Positions 23,972 through 25,538 of a stretch of 25,538 bases of DNA are shown here, piece after piece (the stretch's first letter is position 1; each line of letters starts with the position of its first letter). Where the stretch lies: assembly GCA_034178815.1 (NCBI GenBank), contig JAXFQS010000132.1:1-25538 (forward strand), written 5' to 3'. The translations under genes and the position numbers were made by a program. Origin of the DNA: JAXFQS01 sp034178815 (GTDB taxonomy: Bacteria > Verrucomicrobiota > Kiritimatiellia > RFP12 > DVOR01). Below the pieces are notes generated by a model. It made no database searches, was not told the origin of the DNA, and worked only from the letters and a program-made list of their open reading frames with translations.

Positions 23972-24330
23972 AAATCCTACTTCTTGCTCTGCTTGTCGTT
24001 CCCCTTCTCTCTGCCGAAATTGCCTTTGTGACGAGCGAGTCCACCACGGTCGATCTCTCGACCCGGCAGGAGTGCGAGGTTGCCATTGTCCGTGGTTGCA
24101 CTTGGCTTCGGGCGCAGACGAATGCAACGGCTTTGGCGAGTGCAATCGAGCAAACTTTACTCTCGCCTCCCTTGCCTCCAAAGGGGGAAGAGCCTGGGTC
24201 GACTGCTGACCGTCTCATTGTATCTCAACGGCGCGATGCCGTTTCCGGCGGAGGCTATTGGAACGGACAGGACGGGCGCCCTTCTATCACCAATACGGTG
24301 CGCAACTTATTCATCCTCAAATCTCTCTGA
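23968..24330 (+). CDS. Small secreted protein of unknown function
   Basis: The 120-residue protein starts at GTG 23968, overlapping the U32 stop (GTGA). It has a clear signal peptide (MKILLLALLVVPLLSA, cleavage before EIAF). The mature part has EVAIVRGCTWLRAQ, a proline-rich linker (LLSPPLPPKGEE), then GGGYWNGQDGRPSITNTVRNLFILKSL. The pairing of an AI.RG..WL..Q segment with G.W.....P..T......L.L is faintly like one repeat of squalene-cyclase/prenyltransferase-type alpha barrels. It is far too short for a domain, so this is only a hint. It may be a remnant of a longer protein. An exported protein between two cytoplasmic RNA-modifying enzymes is unexpected. queH starts 6 bases after its stop. 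Confidence 0.6.
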   Translation: MKILLLALLVVPLLSAEIAFVTSESTTVDLSTRQECEVAIVRGCTWLRAQTNATALASAIEQTLLSPPLPPKGEEPGSTADRLIVSQRRDAVSGGGYWNGQDGRPSITNTVRNLFILKSL

Positions 24331-24336
24331 TGCCTA

Positions 24337-24930
24337 ATGAAAGTGCTGCTTCACACCTGTTGCGGCCCCTGCGCGACCCATTGCGTACGGAAGCTTCGGG
24401 AATTGGGACACGAGCCAGTGCTCTTCTTCTCCAACGCCAACATCTGCTCGCAGCGCGAGTTCAATCGTCGCCTTTTGGCAGCCCGCACGCTAGCCGATCA
24501 GGAAGGGGTTCTGATGCTTGTCGACCCTCCAGACCACAAAGAGTGGAGGCAGGTGGTCGCAACAGGGGTTGAGCGCGCCCCCGAAGGTGGAGAACGGTGC
24601 GAGCGCTGTTTCCGATACTCTCTCGGCCGCACGCTTCAGGCACTTGGAGAGAGTGGTTGCGAAGCCTTCACGACCTCTCTGACCGTCAGCCCGCATAAGC
24701 GTTCCGAAACGCTCTTGCGCATTGGCTCGGAATTGGGCGGCGCGAAGTTTCTTCCGGTCAACTTTAAGAAAGAGAACGGATACGCAAAGTCTGTGGCGCG
24801 GGCCAACGCGCTCGGGCTCTACCGCCAAAACTTCTGCGGTTGCGAATTCTCCCGGGCGTCCCTTCTGCAGCGCATTCTGCGTTCTTGCAAACGCCTTTTC
24901 TCCGCTCCGCGAAACATCAGACGCGACTGA
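24337..24930 (+). CDS. queH: Epoxyqueuosine reductase QueH
   Basis: The 197-residue protein belongs to the DUF208/QueH family, which reduces epoxyqueuosine in tRNA to queuosine, replacing the unrelated cobalamin enzyme QueG. CCGPC (C8, C9, C12), ERCERCF (C88, C91) and FCGCEFS (C167, C169) supply the Fe-S cluster and redox cysteines. FTTSLTVSPHK and VNFKKENGY are also conserved in the family. It completes the pathway step after QueA, encoded upstream in this window. It is the last gene of the lepA operon; no strong terminator follows directly, only the structured region at 24931-25019. Its Fe-S need links it functionally to NifU and NifS. Confidence 0.93.
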   Translation: MKVLLHTCCGPCATHCVRKLRELGHEPVLFFSNANICSQREFNRRLLAARTLADQEGVLMLVDPPDHKEWRQVVATGVERAPEGGERCERCFRYSLGRTLQALGESGCEAFTTSLTVSPHKRSETLLRIGSELGGAKFLPVNFKKENGYAKSVARANALGLYRQNFCGCEFSRASLLQRILRSCKRLFSAPRNIRRD

Positions 24931-25019
24931 CACCTCATCGGGAGAAGGTTGCTACCCAATGCCCCCGCTCCTGCCAACGAATCCTCCGCGAGCCTAGCAA
25001 CCTTTCCCTCCAACAGGTG
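24931..25019. other. Hairpin-forming intergenic element after queH
   Basis: CACCT (24931-24935) can pair with AGGTG (25015-25019). Inside, AAGGTTGCTA (24945-24954) pairs perfectly with TAGCAACCTT (24995-25004), extended by G-C and G-T pairs towards 24940 and 25009. GCTC (about 24967-24970) pairs with GAGC (about 24989-24992) further in. No T tract follows, so it is not a standard terminator. It could be a 3' end structure, a small RNA or one copy of a dispersed repeat. Confidence 0.4.
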
Positions 25020-25045
25020 CCAACCTTTCATCCCCGTCCGACACA

Positions 25046-25066
25046 GGAATCGTCTTCGGAGATTCC
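25046..25066 (+). terminator. UUCG-capped hairpin, weak terminator candidate
   Basis: GGAATC-g-TC and GA-GATTCC pair around a TTCG tetraloop, giving eight base pairs with one bulged G. A T-containing stretch (TTATTTCGCTTT) begins only about 11 bases later, so a classical intrinsic terminator is doubtful. It lies between queH and the promoter of the last gene. Confidence 0.25.
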
Positions 25067-25105
25067 GCGTCAGGCGTTATTTCGCTTTCCCCGGGCGAGC
25101 CAGTT

Positions 25106-25114
25106 TGCTATACT
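25106..25114 (+). promoter_or_regulatory. Extended -10 promoter of the beta-helix gene
   Basis: TGC-TATACT (TATACT at 25109-25114) is an extended -10 element. No good -35 is seen 17 bases upstream. The predicted start at about 25120-25122 is within four bases of the ATG at 25124, so the transcript would be leaderless or nearly so. Confidence 0.5.
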
Positions 25115-25123
25115 TTCTAGGAG

Positions 25124-25538
25124 ATGAGCGTCTTGCGTAAAATCCTCCTTGCCGCGCTTGCCTGCACCGTCCTTGGCGCCGAAGCAGCCGAGTGGTATGT
25201 CGCCGCCAACGGCAACGATTCCTCGGCCGGCACCGCCGCCGCGCCGCTGGCAACTCTCGCTGCCGCCATTGCCAAGGCCTCCGCCGGCGATACCGTTTGG
25301 ATTGGCGACGGGACTTTCTCCGGTGGTGTCACTGTCTCGAAGAACATCGTCATACGGTCCCTCAATGGAGCCGCGCGCACCCAACTCACCGGGGGCGGCG
25401 CAACTGGACTTTCTATGACCGCCGGAACCGTCCGCGGGCTCACCATCAAAGGCTACTCCACCGCCGGCGTCCAATTCCAGCACAGCGCCCCCGGGCAGAC
25501 CATCCGCGCACAGGACTGCATCTTCACCTCCTGCGCCA
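25124..25538 (+). CDS. Secreted right-handed beta-helix protein, N-terminal fragment
   Basis: The frame runs off the window end after 138 codons. It has a signal peptide (KILLAALACTVLGAEA, cleavage before about AEWYV), then EWYVAANGNDSSAGTAAAPL, the opening of DUF1565/pectate-lyase-like proteins (YV...G.D...GT...P). ASAGDTVWIGDGTFSGGVTV and IVIRSLNGAA follow, and the repeating G-T/I pattern continues as parallel beta-helix coils. Such proteins are surface or secreted, often carbohydrate-binding. Their substrate is unknown here. AGGAG abuts the ATG directly, too close for normal use. TTG 25133 would have AGGAG at 9 bases and still leave an intact signal peptide, so the exact start is open. Confidence 0.8.
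   Translation, partial: MSVLRKILLAALACTVLGAEAAEWYVAANGNDSSAGTAAAPLATLAAAIAKASAGDTVWIGDGTFSGGVTVSKNIVIRSLNGAARTQLTGGGATGLSMTAGTVRGLTIKGYSTAGVQFQHSAPGQTIRAQDCIFTSCA

Noticed and set aside
24819..25031. A 70-codon minus-strand frame running from the queH 3' end into the following gap
   Set aside because: Half of it is antisense to clear QueH codons and the rest covers the inverted repeats, so it is probably spurious.

Overview
The window looks like a chromosomal segment of a Gram-negative bacterium of the PVC superphylum, most likely Kiritimatiellota. It carries a TonB-dependent receptor and an AsmA-like protein, which imply an outer membrane. It also has a decayed autotransporter-type beta-strand-repeat protein, a secreted beta-helix protein, and housekeeping genes mixed with conserved genes of unknown function. 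The phylum is inferred from gene content; no rRNA or other decisive marker is present. I saw no tRNA gene, insertion sequence, phage or CRISPR array.

Layout. (1) 1-1917, plus strand: the tail of a LacI-type regulator, then a broken surface-protein gene with frameshifts and an in-frame stop. (2) 5331-1952, minus strand: an iron-sulfur assembly operon nifU-nifS followed by the tRNA CCA-adding enzyme cca, with a recognisable promoter. (3) 5678-14129, plus strand: one tightly packed operon, fmt - queA - TPR lipoprotein - PolB-like 3'-5' exonuclease - AsmA-like protein - zinc-ribbon protein - trmJ, ended by a hairpin terminator. (4) 14130-14784: a 655-base gap with a probable hidden minus-strand transcription unit. 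(5) 14785-16860: a TonB-dependent siderophore-type receptor. (6) 16966-24930, plus strand: an operon of lepA - iron-containing alcohol dehydrogenase - NAD-dependent epimerase - tsaB - ung - rlhA-type U32 protein - small secreted protein - queH. (7) 25124 to the end: the start of a secreted parallel beta-helix protein.

The theme is translation and RNA modification: initiator tRNA formylation (fmt), queuosine synthesis (queA and queH), 2'-O-methylation (trmJ), t6A (tsaB), 23S rRNA hydroxylation (rlhA), CCA addition (cca) and elongation (lepA). The Fe-S operon could supply cofactor to QueH and RlhA. Genes in the two large plus-strand operons mostly overlap or lie a few bases apart, so coupled translation is likely.

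The most interesting stretch is 14181-14605 on the minus strand. In order it holds a near-consensus sigma-70 promoter, an 11-codon leader ORF rich in Met and Cys, a compact RNA fold with a possible loop-loop (kissing) interaction, a strong Shine-Dalgarno sequence, and a coding-like frame for a small membrane protein that lacks a normal start codon. It resembles a leader-peptide or riboregulated gene, possibly one that has lost its start.
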